From positions 2,632,001 to 2,696,000 of the forward strand of contig JADJUW010000001.1 in the NCBI GenBank assembly GCA_016716835.1: a stretch of 64,000 bases of DNA, read 5' to 3'. A model generated the notes under the pieces. That model made no database searches. It was not told where the DNA came from and saw only the letters and a list, made by a program, of their open reading frames with translations. This stretch comes from Myxococcales bacterium. Lineage in GTDB: Bacteria; Myxococcota_A; Polyangia; Haliangiales; Haliangiaceae. A program made the position numbers and the translations under genes. Shown one piece after another: positions 16,783 through 24,441 of this stretch (the stretch's first letter is position 1; every line of letters begins with the position of its first letter).

Positions 16783-17095
16783 GGCAGGTGCGCGCACGTG
16801 TCTTCCTGCTCGCAGATAGATGGTGGACCGGCAGGTGGGCGCACGTGTCTTCCTGCTCGCAGATAGATGGTGGACCGGCAGGTGCGCGCACATGTCTTCC
16901 TGCTCGCAGATAGCACCCCTCCGGGGTAGCGCGAGACGGCTGTGGTATCCACCGCGCTCGGTGCAAACACCACCGCCCTGCAATCTATGCTCGCGGAAGA
17001 AACGTGCGCCACCTGCCGGTAGGTTTGCGTGGTGACAGCACCACCGCCCTGCAATCTATGCTCGCGGAAGAAACGGTGCGCCACCTGCCGGTAGG
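16783..17095. repeat. Intergenic repeat element, family 1, copy a
   Basis: The element starts 25 bp after the stop of the plus-strand gene and lies between convergent genes. The left part is a 47-bp tandem repeat (16783-16829, 16830-16876, and 37 bp of a third at 16877-16913) containing CACGTGTCTTCCTGCTCGC. A core follows with ACCCCTCCGGGGT and GTGGTATCCAC palindromes. The right part is two copies of a related ~54-bp unit in reverse sense (16970-17023 and 17041-17095), containing TATGCTCGCGGAAGAAACG. Left and right units are inverted relatives of each other, so the whole element can fold back on itself. A second copy is at 35470-35667 in the opposite orientation. Confidence 0.75.
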
Positions 17096-17160
17096 CTAGT
17101 GCGCCGTGGAAGTACAGCGCAGAAGCGGTGCGCGAGACATGTTCGGATCAGAGCGAAGCA

Positions 17161-17283
17161 CAGAAATGCAGTGGGTGGAGAAGATTGCGGTGCACGCCTG
17201 CAGCGATGCCGAGGCGCATCCGTCTGGATGTAACGAGGCTCGCGAAGCCGTACACCGCAAGCTGCCCACCCAATGCGTTTCTG
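17161..17283 (-). repeat. Multi-hairpin palindromic repeat, family 2, copy a
   Basis: This 123-bp element begins one base after the stop codon of the PEGA gene, read on the minus strand. Its ends pair (CAGAAA with TTTCTG; TTGCGGTG with CACCGCAA), and the interior has hairpins GGCT-loop-AGCC, CATCC-AGAC-GGATG and CGCCT-loop-AGGCG, a cloverleaf-like layout. A second copy at 60682-60807 has the same orientation relative to the gene before it and differs partly by paired substitutions. It might be a 3'-UTR element, a terminator or a small mobile palindrome. Confidence 0.75.
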
Positions 17284-17284
17284 C

Positions 17285-19540
17285 CTAGAACTTAAAGGAG
17301 GCGCCGGCCTGGATGTACATGCCGTAGTCTTTTTCGAGCATCGATTTCGAAACCAGGTTGGTATAAAAGGCGCGCTCTTTTTGCGCCAACGCCGAGTCGA
17401 GCACGACGAACAGGCTCCAGCGTTCTTGCACTGCGGCCTCGGCGATGAGGCTGCCCATGAACCGCCCGCCCCAATCACGCCCGCCAAACATCTCGTTGCC
17501 GGACATGCCCGTGAGCTCTTCCAAGCGCAACTGATCCGCCAAGGTGAAGTCCGCAGGATTTTCGCCGTTGAGGCGTTTTTGGTAGCCGACGCAGGCATCG
17601 ATCGGGCTATCTTCGAGGAACTGGCCGTTTTCGATTTCGGGACAGTGTTTGTCGCCGTAGACATTGAGATAGAGCCGCGCGCTGATCGTGATGGCATTGA
17701 TGGCCGTCAGCGACACGGTGCCGCCCAGATTCCAATCAAGGCCGCTGCGCCCCGACTGATCGAGGCGACTGCCCCCACCCGAGAACTCGGTGAAGGCGCC
17801 CACGGCGATGGGGGAGCGATCGTAGATGAGCGCCCGCGCCCCTATCCCAAGGTTGCCGCGCGCAAGGTTCGTCTTATAGAGCAGGGCGGCGTCAAAGCCG
17901 ACGGGGCCGAGCTTGCCAAAGCCGAAAGTCGCGCGACCATACAGGTAGTACGGATAGCCAACCGAAATGTCAGCCATCGCGCTGCCCTTCTCCAAGGTGC
18001 GCGCGCCCCACGAAGAACGGCTGCGACGCTCGACTTCTTGTTCTTCGACGCTGAGCTTGGCAATTGGCAGCTCGGCGTTGATCATCGCATCGCCGCCGCT
18101 GGCCACCGTGACGAGGCAGCCTCCGCCGCCGGCCGGCGCGGGATTCGCCGGATCTGTCACCACGACCGAGCATTCATAGGCGGTGCGTCCTGGCGCCTCG
18201 ACACTGATAATGTTGGCCCCGGCTTCGACGTCGATGTCGACGGGCGTGGTGCCCTTGACCAAGCCATTGATCGTCACCTGTGCCCCGCTTGGGCTCGATA
18301 ATACGCGCAGCTTGCCGCTGGCCTTGAGCTCGGCGCTGACCTGGGTGACCTTGCCGCCCTCGACCAGCACTTTGGCTTCGAACGACTTGTAGCCCGCGAG
18401 CTTGACGACCACATAGTGCTCGCCAGAAGCGATTTGCTGCTCTTGTGGCACGGTGCCCAGGCGCGCGCCGTCGACAAATACCTCGGCGCCGGGCACGGGT
18501 GACACCACGCTCAGCGTGCCGATGGGGCCACCGACCGCGGGCGACAGATCGAGCTTGATCGTCGCCGTCGAGTTGTTGGCGACCTTCACGGTTTCTTCGG
18601 CGGCGCTGTAGCCATCCGCGCGTACTGAAACCAAGTGGTCTCCCGCCGGCACGCTCACGTTGACCGGCGCTCGACCGGCCTCTTTGCCGTCGACGTAGAC
18701 CTGCGCACCCGAGATGTTGGATTGCACGGAAATCGTGCCGCTCAGCGTCGACGCGAGCTGTGCCCGCACCTTGGCCTGTTGACCCGCGATCACCTGCACG
18801 CTTTGCTTCCACGGCTCGCCGCCGCCCTTACGGACCTCGACGACGTGAACGCCTTCGATGATGCCGGCGACGATGGTCGGCGTGTTATCGGGGTTTTTAA
18901 CGCCGTTGATATAGACCTCGGCGTCGAGCACGTCCGCCTCGACGATGATGGTGCCTACCTTGGCTTGCACCGCGCGCAGCACCGGAGTGACCAGCACGGT
19001 CTTGTTTTCGTAGGCCTCGACCCAGCTCGTAAACGGCTCATAGCCATCCTTGCGGATTTCGACGAGATGGCGGCCTGGCGTCGTGATGACGATGGCCGGC
19101 ACGGTGCCCTGAACCTGGCCATCAACGGAAATGGCGGCGCCAAAAATGTTCTGGTCTGAGTCGGCGCGGATGTCGAGCTTGGGCGGATCGATGCGCTTAT
19201 CCAGCGGGTGAAAGAAGGATTGCAACGCGCTCTTGCGCGCGATTTTGATCTGTTTCTCGCCGAGATTGTAGCCTTCGAGCTCGAGGATGACCTTGTAGTC
19301 GCCCGAGGCCATGGTGCCCTGCCAAGGGGTCACGCCAACCGGGCCGCACTCTTTGCGATCGAGATAGACGACCGCGCCGGCAGGTGCCGACTCGATCTTC
19401 ACCTTGTAACGGCGGCTGGGCTTATCCATCGGACAGGTTTGCGCGCTGGCGGACTCCGCAGCCAACGCGACCAACACCAAGGCAACCAAGAAGCGGGCCA
19501 CGAGGCCAACGAGCGATACCGAGTATTTTGTTGCAGTCAT
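17285..19540 (-). CDS. PEGA-repeat protein with C-terminal outer membrane beta-barrel
   Basis: An exported protein of 751 residues (from the ATG at 19540). The signal peptide ends near SASA. About six PEGA-type beta-sandwich repeats run to about residue 470, each with a GAxVYVDGxxxGxxP-like turn and an aromatic xxGYxxxxxxV ending: GAVVYLDRKECG, GAAISVDGQVQG, DAEVYINGVKN, GAQVYVDGKEAG, GAEVFVDGARLG, GAQVTINGLVKG. The C-terminal ~250 residues look like a small beta-barrel ending in an aromatic residue (ASFKF). PEGA domains are thought to bind surface or cell-wall polymers, so the protein probably links the outer membrane to a surface layer. The start at 19540 has AGG six bases upstream; TTG at 19570 or ATG at 19546 are alternatives. 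Confidence 0.82.
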   Translation of the reverse strand: MTATKYSVSLVGLVARFLVALVLVALAAESASAQTCPMDKPSRRYKVKIESAPAGAVVYLDRKECGPVGVTPWQGTMASGDYKVILELEGYNLGEKQIKIARKSALQSFFHPLDKRIDPPKLDIRADSDQNIFGAAISVDGQVQGTVPAIVITTPGRHLVEIRKDGYEPFTSWVEAYENKTVLVTPVLRAVQAKVGTIIVEADVLDAEVYINGVKNPDNTPTIVAGIIEGVHVVEVRKGGGEPWKQSVQVIAGQQAKVRAQLASTLSGTISVQSNISGAQVYVDGKEAGRAPVNVSVPAGDHLVSVRADGYSAAEETVKVANNSTATIKLDLSPAVGGPIGTLSVVSPVPGAEVFVDGARLGTVPQEQQIASGEHYVVVKLAGYKSFEAKVLVEGGKVTQVSAELKASGKLRVLSSPSGAQVTINGLVKGTTPVDIDVEAGANIISVEAPGRTAYECSVVVTDPANPAPAGGGGCLVTVASGGDAMINAELPIAKLSVEEQEVERRSRSSWGARTLEKGSAMADISVGYPYYLYGRATFGFGKLGPVGFDAALLYKTNLARGNLGIGARALIYDRSPIAVGAFTEFSGGGSRLDQSGRSGLDWNLGGTVSLTAINAITISARLYLNVYGDKHCPEIENGQFLEDSPIDACVGYQKRLNGENPADFTLADQLRLEELTGMSGNEMFGGRDWGGRFMGSLIAEAAVQERWSLFVVLDSALAQKERAFYTNLVSKSMLEKDYGMYIQAGASFKF

Positions 19541-19639
19541 AGTCATCCTACTTTGGGCCGAATCTAGCAAGGAATGGGCTGCAGGGGGATCTCGCGCCGC
19601 GAAAAGTGACGCGCAGATGCCGAGAATGTCACACCGCGG

Positions 19640-20446
19640 CTATGCCACGCGATGGGTCACTAACAGCACAAAAATCACCGCGCCAAGTGCCAGACGATAG
19701 TAGGCAAACGATCGCAGCGACGCGCGCGACAAGAAGCGCAGCAGCCAGTGGATGGAGAGATAGCCGCTCACCGCCGCCACCACCGTGGCGAGCACGATCG
19801 GCCCCAGCGAGGGCATGGCGCGCAGGGCGTCCCCCAGCTCGAAGAGGCCCGCACCCGCGATGGCCGGGATGCTGAGCAAAAAGGAAAAGCGCGCCGCCTC
19901 GGGCCGCGCCAAGCCCAGGAGCAGCGCGATGGCGATGGTTGCCCCTGACCTCGAGACGCCGGGCACCAAGGCGCACGCCTGCGCGCAGCCGATGAGGAGC
20001 GCGTGCTGATAGCCTAATTGGCTAATCGTCCGCTTTTCGGACTTTTTCTCGGTCGCGCGTTCGGCATAGATCATGACCAGCGCCACCGCGATCAGCGCGC
20101 TTGCCACCACCCATAGCGATCGCGCATCGCCGACGATGAACGGCTTGAGCACAAGCCCTGCCGCGACGATGGGCAGCGTGGCCAGCACCAGCTGCCCCGC
20201 CAACCTACGCTCAGCTGGATAGCCCGCGGCGAGCACACCGCGCGGCAGCGTCCAAAACACGTCGCGAGCGTAATAGATCAGCACCGCCGCCAGCGTGCCG
20301 AGTTGAACCACCGCGGTGAACGCGGCGCCTGGATCGGGCTGGCCAAGCAGCGCCGGCGCCAGCCGCAGATGCGCGGTCGACGAAATGGGGAGAAATTCGC
20401 TGGCGCCCTGCACCAGCCCCATCACGAACGCAAACCAATACGGCAC
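19640..20446 (-). CDS. uppP: Undecaprenyl-diphosphatase UppP (BacA)
   Basis: A 268-residue polytopic membrane enzyme that dephosphorylates undecaprenyl diphosphate to recycle the lipid carrier for peptidoglycan synthesis. The two catalytic loops are present: QGASEFLPISSTAHL near residues 13-27 and PGVSRSGATI near 165, the latter with the essential Ser and Arg. Length and number of hydrophobic segments match the family. The start is GTG at 20446. It is divergent from bcp, with 99 bp between. Confidence 0.94.
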   Translation of the reverse strand: MPYWFAFVMGLVQGASEFLPISSTAHLRLAPALLGQPDPGAAFTAVVQLGTLAAVLIYYARDVFWTLPRGVLAAGYPAERRLAGQLVLATLPIVAAGLVLKPFIVGDARSLWVVASALIAVALVMIYAERATEKKSEKRTISQLGYQHALLIGCAQACALVPGVSRSGATIAIALLLGLARPEAARFSFLLSIPAIAGAGLFELGDALRAMPSLGPIVLATVVAAVSGYLSIHWLLRFLSRASLRSFAYYRLALGAVIFVLLVTHRVA

Positions 20447-20545
20447 GCGTCCATGCTGCCAGCGCGGCCCTGATTGCGCCAGTGATTTGTCACAATCGTT
20501 CCGTAGGCCCTTAGCGGTGGATCGCGGATGTGATAGCGAGGCTAT

Positions 20546-21277
20546 ATGACTTTACTTGGAAATGCGGCTCCCCACTTTAAGCTCCCCTCATCCGATGGTG
20601 GCATCGTCGCGTTGACCGGCCTGCGCGGCAAAAAGGTGGTGCTCTTTATGTACCCCAAGGACAACACCCCTGGCTGCACGCTAGAGGCGCAAGGCTTCAC
20701 CCAGGCGCGCTATGCCTTTGCCGCGCAAAATGCCGTGGTCCTCGGCATCAGCAAGGATTCCATTGCGTCGCACTGCAAGTTTCGCGACAAGTACGGTCTT
20801 ACGGTTCCCTTGCTCTCCGATGAGAGCGGCGCCACCATTGCGGCCTATGGCGCGTGGGGCAAAAAGAATCTCTACGGCAATATCAGCGAGGGTATTATTC
20901 GATCAACATTTTTGATCGACGAAATCGGCACCGTGATCAAGGAATGGCGGGGCGTGAAGGTGGCCGGGCACGTTGAAGCCGTGCTCGATGCGGTCAACGG
21001 GGCCAGCGTTCGGGAAATCGTTGCGATCGCCCAGGTACCGAGCAAGCTGCCAGGCAAACCAGTCGCTAAGAAGCCGGTCGCCAAGAAGCCAGTCGCTAAG
21101 AAGCCGGTCGCTAAGAAGCCGGTCGCCAAGAAGCCGGTCGCCAAGAAGCCGGTCGCTAAGAAGCCGGTCGCTAAGAAGCCGGTCGCTAAGAAGCCGGTCG
21201 CTAAGAAGCCGGTCGCTAAGAAGTCAGCCGCTAAGAAGTCAGCCGCTAAGAAGTCAGCCGCTAACCGCAAGCGTTAA
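20546..21277 (+). CDS. bcp: BCP-type thioredoxin-dependent peroxiredoxin with PVAKK-repeat tail
   Basis: Residues 1-155 are a complete bacterioferritin comigratory protein peroxiredoxin, which reduces peroxides with a cysteine thiol. The peroxidatic Cys is C44 in PKDNTPGCTLEAQGF; DSIASHCKFRDKYGL and FLIDEIGTVIKEW follow as in the family. A second Cys (C77) sits where no resolving Cys is usual. Residues ~170-243 are a strongly basic tail of eleven PVAKK units, two SAAKK units and a short ending, resembling histone H1 or HU tails. The tail should bind nucleic acid or other polyanions and may localise the enzyme to the nucleoid. Confidence 0.92.
   Translation: MTLLGNAAPHFKLPSSDGGIVALTGLRGKKVVLFMYPKDNTPGCTLEAQGFTQARYAFAAQNAVVLGISKDSIASHCKFRDKYGLTVPLLSDESGATIAAYGAWGKKNLYGNISEGIIRSTFLIDEIGTVIKEWRGVKVAGHVEAVLDAVNGASVREIVAIAQVPSKLPGKPVAKKPVAKKPVAKKPVAKKPVAKKPVAKKPVAKKPVAKKPVAKKPVAKKPVAKKSAAKKSAAKKSAANRKR
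21059..21269 (+). repeat. 15-bp minisatellite inside bcp
   Basis: About 14 tandem copies of a 15-bp unit based on GTCGCTAAGAAGCCG encode the PVAKK/SAAKK tail. Copies differ almost only at the third base of the Ala codon (GCT/GCC) and in the last units (GTC to GCC). Such near-perfect arrays expand and contract readily, so tail length probably varies between strains. Confidence 0.9.
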
Positions 21278-21293
21278 GCGCCGCCGCGCAACG

Positions 21294-21318
21294 CATTGTT
21301 CTGTTTATCTAAACAATG
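21294..21318 (+). terminator. AT-rich inverted repeat after bcp
   Basis: CATTGTT (21294-21300) and AACAATG (21312-21318) form a perfect 7-bp stem 16 bp after the bcp stop; an alternative inner hairpin GTTT-ATCT-AAAC overlaps it. TTGTTCTAATTAT follows. It stands out in this GC-rich DNA and may terminate bcp transcription. Confidence 0.45.
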
Positions 21319-21359
21319 TTGTTCTAATTATATAGATTCGGGCGAACGCAGGAGTTTGC

Positions 21360-21371
21360 TAGGGTTGCCGG
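21360..21371 (+). promoter_or_regulatory. TAGGGT -10-like element
   Basis: TAGGGT (21360-21365) plus exactly 6 bp precedes the lipoprotein ATG at 21372. GGAG at 21350 is too far away to serve that ATG. Confidence 0.45.
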
Positions 21372-21998
21372 ATGAAGCACCTAAGCCTTTTCACCCTGAT
21401 GCTGGCCATCGGGCTGCCCAGCTCGGCCTGTCTGCTCGTGCCCGCCGATGACTCGGAAGCAGTGGAGCCCTCGCCTCCGCCGGCCGCGCCGCTGCCTCCC
21501 GTGACGCCCCCAGGCCCTACGCTCGTACCAACCGTGGAGCACTGCGGCCAAAACGCGCCGCAAGGCTTGTACGTCAGCGGCACCTTGCCCGAAAGCGTCC
21601 CGCCAAATGGCACCACGATCTGGATCCGAGCCGTAGGTCCGGGCGCCCTCCACTGGCCGCAGACGCCGACGGATATCTTTTTGATTGCACAGGCAACCAA
21701 TGGCGTCTTCGAGGCCGCCTGCCCTAACGGCCTGTTCGATAATCTCGCGTATCCTTGGTCGGTCTTCGTCGTCGACGCCAACTACAACGGCGCTTGCGAT
21801 GAAGGCGATCTATTTGCTTACCAGCACCGCTACGGCTGGGGCATGGGCTTTGATGAGGTGTACGAGATCAACGCGGACCACGATCCCAACGACGAACACT
21901 TCGATTTTGGCTGGTCGACGTTTGAGGAGGCGAACCCCGCTTTTGCCGGTCAACCCCATCTAACCGGCTATGCCGCGTCGATCTGCGACATCTTTTAG
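21372..21998 (+). CDS. Exported lipoprotein, function unknown
   Basis: A 208-residue protein. The N-terminus MKHLSLFTLMLAIGLPSSAC is a lipoprotein-type signal with Cys at 20. A Pro-rich linker (residues ~30-53) follows, then a domain with paired cysteines (HCGQN, AACPNG, NGACDEGD, SICDIF) that may form disulfides. DANYNGACDEGDLF resembles a single calcium-binding loop. I do not recognise the family. It is likely anchored in the outer or inner membrane facing the periplasm or the surface. Confidence 0.7.
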   Translation: MKHLSLFTLMLAIGLPSSACLLVPADDSEAVEPSPPPAAPLPPVTPPGPTLVPTVEHCGQNAPQGLYVSGTLPESVPPNGTTIWIRAVGPGALHWPQTPTDIFLIAQATNGVFEAACPNGLFDNLAYPWSVFVVDANYNGACDEGDLFAYQHRYGWGMGFDEVYEINADHDPNDEHFDFGWSTFEEANPAFAGQPHLTGYAASICDIF

Positions 21999-22001
21999 CG
22001 G

Positions 22002-22015
22002 TAAGCTAAGCACTC
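22002..22015 (+). promoter_or_regulatory. TAAGCT -10-like element
   Basis: TAAGCT (22002-22007) ends 8 bp before the LysR-family ATG at 22016; only 17 bp separate that ATG from the preceding stop. Confidence 0.4.
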
Positions 22016-22903
22016 ATGACGCCCGACCTCGAATCGCTGCGTTGCTTCGTCAGCGCCGCGACGCGGCTCAATTTCCGCAACGCCGCCGCCGACGTCCATC
22101 TCTCGCCGGCGGCGCTAAGCGGCCGCATTCGCCAGCTTGAGGACCACTTAGGCCAAGAACTTTTTGTGCGCACCACCCGCAGCGTCGCGCTTACCGATAG
22201 CGGCAAGCGCCTCTTGCCGCACGCCAAATCCCTGCTGCAGGCAGCCGAGGCGTGCACGCGCATCGTCGCGTCGACCGACGCCTTGCCTTTTGAACTCACC
22301 ATCGGCACCCGGTTCGAGCTCGGCATGTCGTGGCTCATGCCCGCCATGCCAAGCCTCGATGCCGCACGGCCCCATCGCACGCTGCACGTGCACTTCAGCT
22401 CCGGCGCCGATCTGACGCGCCAGGTGAACAACGGCGAGCTCGACGCCTTTATTACGAGCAGCTCCGTCTCGACAACAAAATTTGAATACGAGGCGCTGCA
22501 TCGCGAGAACTACGCGTTCGTCGCCGCCGCTAAGCTTTGGCCGCCTGCCCGTCGCCGCGTCCGTCCACCAACTGAACAGTGGTGTCTGCTCGACACCGCG
22601 CCTAGCCTGCCGCTGTTTCGCTATCTCGCGGAGACCACCGGCACCGCGCCGTGGACCTTTGCCAGCATGCGCTACTTCGGATCGATTGCCCCGATTAAAG
22701 ACTGGGTCTTGGCAGGACGCGGGGTGGCGGTGTTGCCTCATTACTATGTCACGCGCGAATTGGCGCAACGCAAGCTCGTCGTCTTGGCGCCGCCTGCCAA
22801 GCTCGGCCATGACTACTTCCGCTTGGTGTGGAAAACCGGGCACCCTCGCGCGCACGAGCTGCGACAGCTCGCGGCCGAGCTACGCACACGACCGCTGAGC
22901 TGA
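22016..22903 (+). CDS. LysR-family transcriptional regulator
   Basis: A 295-residue regulator. The winged helix-turn-helix is at residues 3-62 (LESLRCFVSAATRLNFRNAA, LSPAALSGRIRQLEDHLG, LFVRTTRSVALTDSG), and the effector-binding domain fills the rest (ELTIGTRFELGMSWLMP as the first strand, RGVAVLPHYYV near 235). LysR proteins usually regulate a divergent target, but here the upstream gene runs in the same direction and the downstream gene is a MarC transporter 68 bp away, which could be a target. The effector is unknown. Confidence 0.88.
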   Translation: MTPDLESLRCFVSAATRLNFRNAAADVHLSPAALSGRIRQLEDHLGQELFVRTTRSVALTDSGKRLLPHAKSLLQAAEACTRIVASTDALPFELTIGTRFELGMSWLMPAMPSLDAARPHRTLHVHFSSGADLTRQVNNGELDAFITSSSVSTTKFEYEALHRENYAFVAAAKLWPPARRRVRPPTEQWCLLDTAPSLPLFRYLAETTGTAPWTFASMRYFGSIAPIKDWVLAGRGVAVLPHYYVTRELAQRKLVVLAPPAKLGHDYFRLVWKTGHPRAHELRQLAAELRTRPLS

Positions 22904-22971
22904 GGCTCCGGGCCGTGCACGCGATCTCGGACACGCCGCCCGCTCCGGCGCATTTGTGACATACTGCGCCG

Positions 22972-23598
22972 ATGGAGCTGCTGCTCGCCACGCTGGTGTC
23001 GCTATTTTCGATCGTCGATCCGATCGGCGCGGTGCCCATCTTTATGGCGCTGACGCCAGATGCCACACCGGCGCAGCGCGCGCGCATTTCGCTCGAGGCT
23101 AGCCTCTACTTCCTCGGCATCATGTTGGCGTTCTTCTTGGCCGGCGTTTACATCTTGTCGTTCTTCGGCATTTCCGTGCACGCCATGCGCATCGCCGGCG
23201 GCTTCGTCATGTTGTTCTCGGGCTTCTCGCTGATGAGCGACCATACCGGCAAGGCACCCAGCTACGAACAAGATGCCCAAGAGGAGGGACGCAATCCGCG
23301 TGACATTGCGTTCGCGCCGCTGTGCATGCCGGTGCTGTCGGGCCCGGGCGCGATTTCCTTGCTCATCACGCAGTACATGGCGCATCCCAACTGGGCCGAT
23401 AAGGGATGGATTTTGATCGCGATTGTCGCCTGCGCCGCGCTGGTGTTTCTCACGCTGCGACTTGGCCCGAACCTATTTCGCTTCTTCGGCAAGGGTGGCC
23501 TCACCGCGATCACCCGCATCATGGGATTTTTAGTCATTGCGATTGGCGTTGAATTTACCGTCAGCGGCATTGTCGGTTTGGTCGACTCGCTGCACTAG
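22972..23598 (+). CDS. MarC family integral membrane protein
   Basis: A 208-residue protein with about six transmembrane segments. Family hallmarks are the N-terminal FSIVDPIGAVPIFMALTP and the mid-protein FAPLCMPVLSGPGAIS, followed by RIMGFLVIAIGVEF at the end. MarC/YhgN proteins are inner-membrane proteins of unknown transport role; the old link to multiple antibiotic resistance was not upheld. CATACT lies 6 bp upstream of the ATG. Confidence 0.9.
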   Translation: MELLLATLVSLFSIVDPIGAVPIFMALTPDATPAQRARISLEASLYFLGIMLAFFLAGVYILSFFGISVHAMRIAGGFVMLFSGFSLMSDHTGKAPSYEQDAQEEGRNPRDIAFAPLCMPVLSGPGAISLLITQYMAHPNWADKGWILIAIVACAALVFLTLRLGPNLFRFFGKGGLTAITRIMGFLVIAIGVEFTVSGIVGLVDSLH

Positions 23599-23619
23599 AC
23601 AATAAAATCTGGGCGCCGC

Positions 23620-23956
23620 CGATCGAGGTGCGGGGCGAGCGTGCGGGTTACGAGAAGGTGCGGGTGCGGGGCGAGCGTGCGGGTGCGGGGGTGACGTCAC
23701 TACCGTGACTCTCGTCGGGTGAAATTCCTACTGGAGCTTAGACCCGGCATGGGCTCACATCGTATCTTTTACCCCGCGCCCGCACGCTCACCCCGAACCC
23801 TGGCCTCGCACTCGCACCTTGCAGATGCGCGACATGATTGGCTTGGTCATTGCCACAAACCCGCGCAACCGTCGTGGCCAGCGCCGTAGCAATTCGCGCC
23901 AGCACGGAGGCGCTGTCACGCCGCCTGCGCGCCGTATGGCAGATGACCAAACCAAC
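23620..23956. repeat. GTGCGGG repeats and nested palindromes before the four-helix-bundle gene
   Basis: This 344-bp gap has no gene. GGTGCGGGGCGAGCGTGCGG occurs twice in direct orientation (23627 and about 23662), and an inverted, slightly diverged version lies at about 23771-23820 (CCCGCACGCTCACCCCG and CTCGCACTCGCACCTT). Inside this, 23837-23855 and 23937-23956 form a second imperfect inverted repeat (ATTGGCTTGGTCATTGCCA against its relative), whose right arm contains the likely start codon of the next gene. An ordinary bacterial intergenic region would not carry two nested palindromes. The layout recalls the palindromic stems flanking four-helix-bundle genes in 23S rRNA intervening sequences. 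Confidence 0.65.
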
Positions 23957-24299
23957 CATGCCTACGCCACGTCTGCCACATCACCGTCTCGTCGCATATG
24001 AGGTAGCGCTCGAACTTGTTACCGCGGTGCGCGCGGCGGCGATTAGAGATACCAACTTGCGAGATCAGGCCATGCGCGCTTCCAAGAGCGCCTGCCTGAA
24101 CATTGCGGAGGCCGCATCGCGAGTGTCACCCGCAGACCGCGCACGTGTCTTTGGCATCGCGCGTGGTGAGGCCGGTGAAGCAGCTGCCGCGGTTGAAATC
24201 GCGGCCATGGCGCGCGACACCACGCAGCATCATGCCGCGCGCTGCCTCGCCAGCGCAGACCGGTTGATCGCGCTGCTCACCGGGCTTATTCGCCGTTGA
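23943..24299 (+). CDS. Four-helix-bundle protein (23S rRNA IVS / bAvd-like)
   Basis: A small helical protein of 118 residues (from the ATG at 23943; an ATG at 23958 is also possible). The pattern HHRLVAYEVALELVTAV, then LRDQAMRASKSACLNIAEAAS and a helix RARVFGIARGEAGEAAAAVEI, matches the four-helix-bundle family (TIGR02436-type) first seen in 23S rRNA intervening sequences and related to the accessory protein Avd of diversity-generating retroelements. The family's usual role is unproven; Avd-like members bind nucleic acid. The gene stands alone behind a nested palindrome and next to a damaged gene of lower GC, so it looks mobile or recently acquired. The N-terminal extension upstream of 23943 runs through the palindrome and is unlikely to be translated. 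Confidence 0.8.
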   Translation: MTKPTMPTPRLPHHRLVAYEVALELVTAVRAAAIRDTNLRDQAMRASKSACLNIAEAASRVSPADRARVFGIARGEAGEAAAAVEIAAMARDTTQHHAARCLASADRLIALLTGLIRR

Positions 24300-24441
24300 G
24301 CGTCGTGTCGCTTCGCGGCACATTTTTGGACTCCCCCAAGCCACTATCAATTTTCGCCGCTTGGCCACCGACGTGCAATTTAAGATCAGCAAAGGAAATC
24401 ACGCAGTTTGGTCAGTATCTGCTTGAAACAAAATGGCTATT

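Noticed and set aside
16551..17084. Minus-strand ORF of 177 residues with ICEQEDTC-like repeats
   Set aside because: It is a translation of the intergenic tandem repeat and of the antisense of a real gene; the repeats arise from the DNA, not from protein selection.
16783..17095. CRISPR array
   Set aside because: Units are tandem and nearly identical without unique spacers, number only two to three, have inverted partners and no cas genes nearby.
17161..17283. tRNA gene or integron attC site
   Set aside because: The cloverleaf-like layout lacks tRNA-invariant bases (no GGTTCGAATCC T-arm, no CCA end), and no GTTRRRY/RYYYAAC pair or integrase is present.
22148..22855. 235-residue minus-strand ORF inside the LysR gene
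   Set aside because: Antisense shadow of a clear LysR reading frame.
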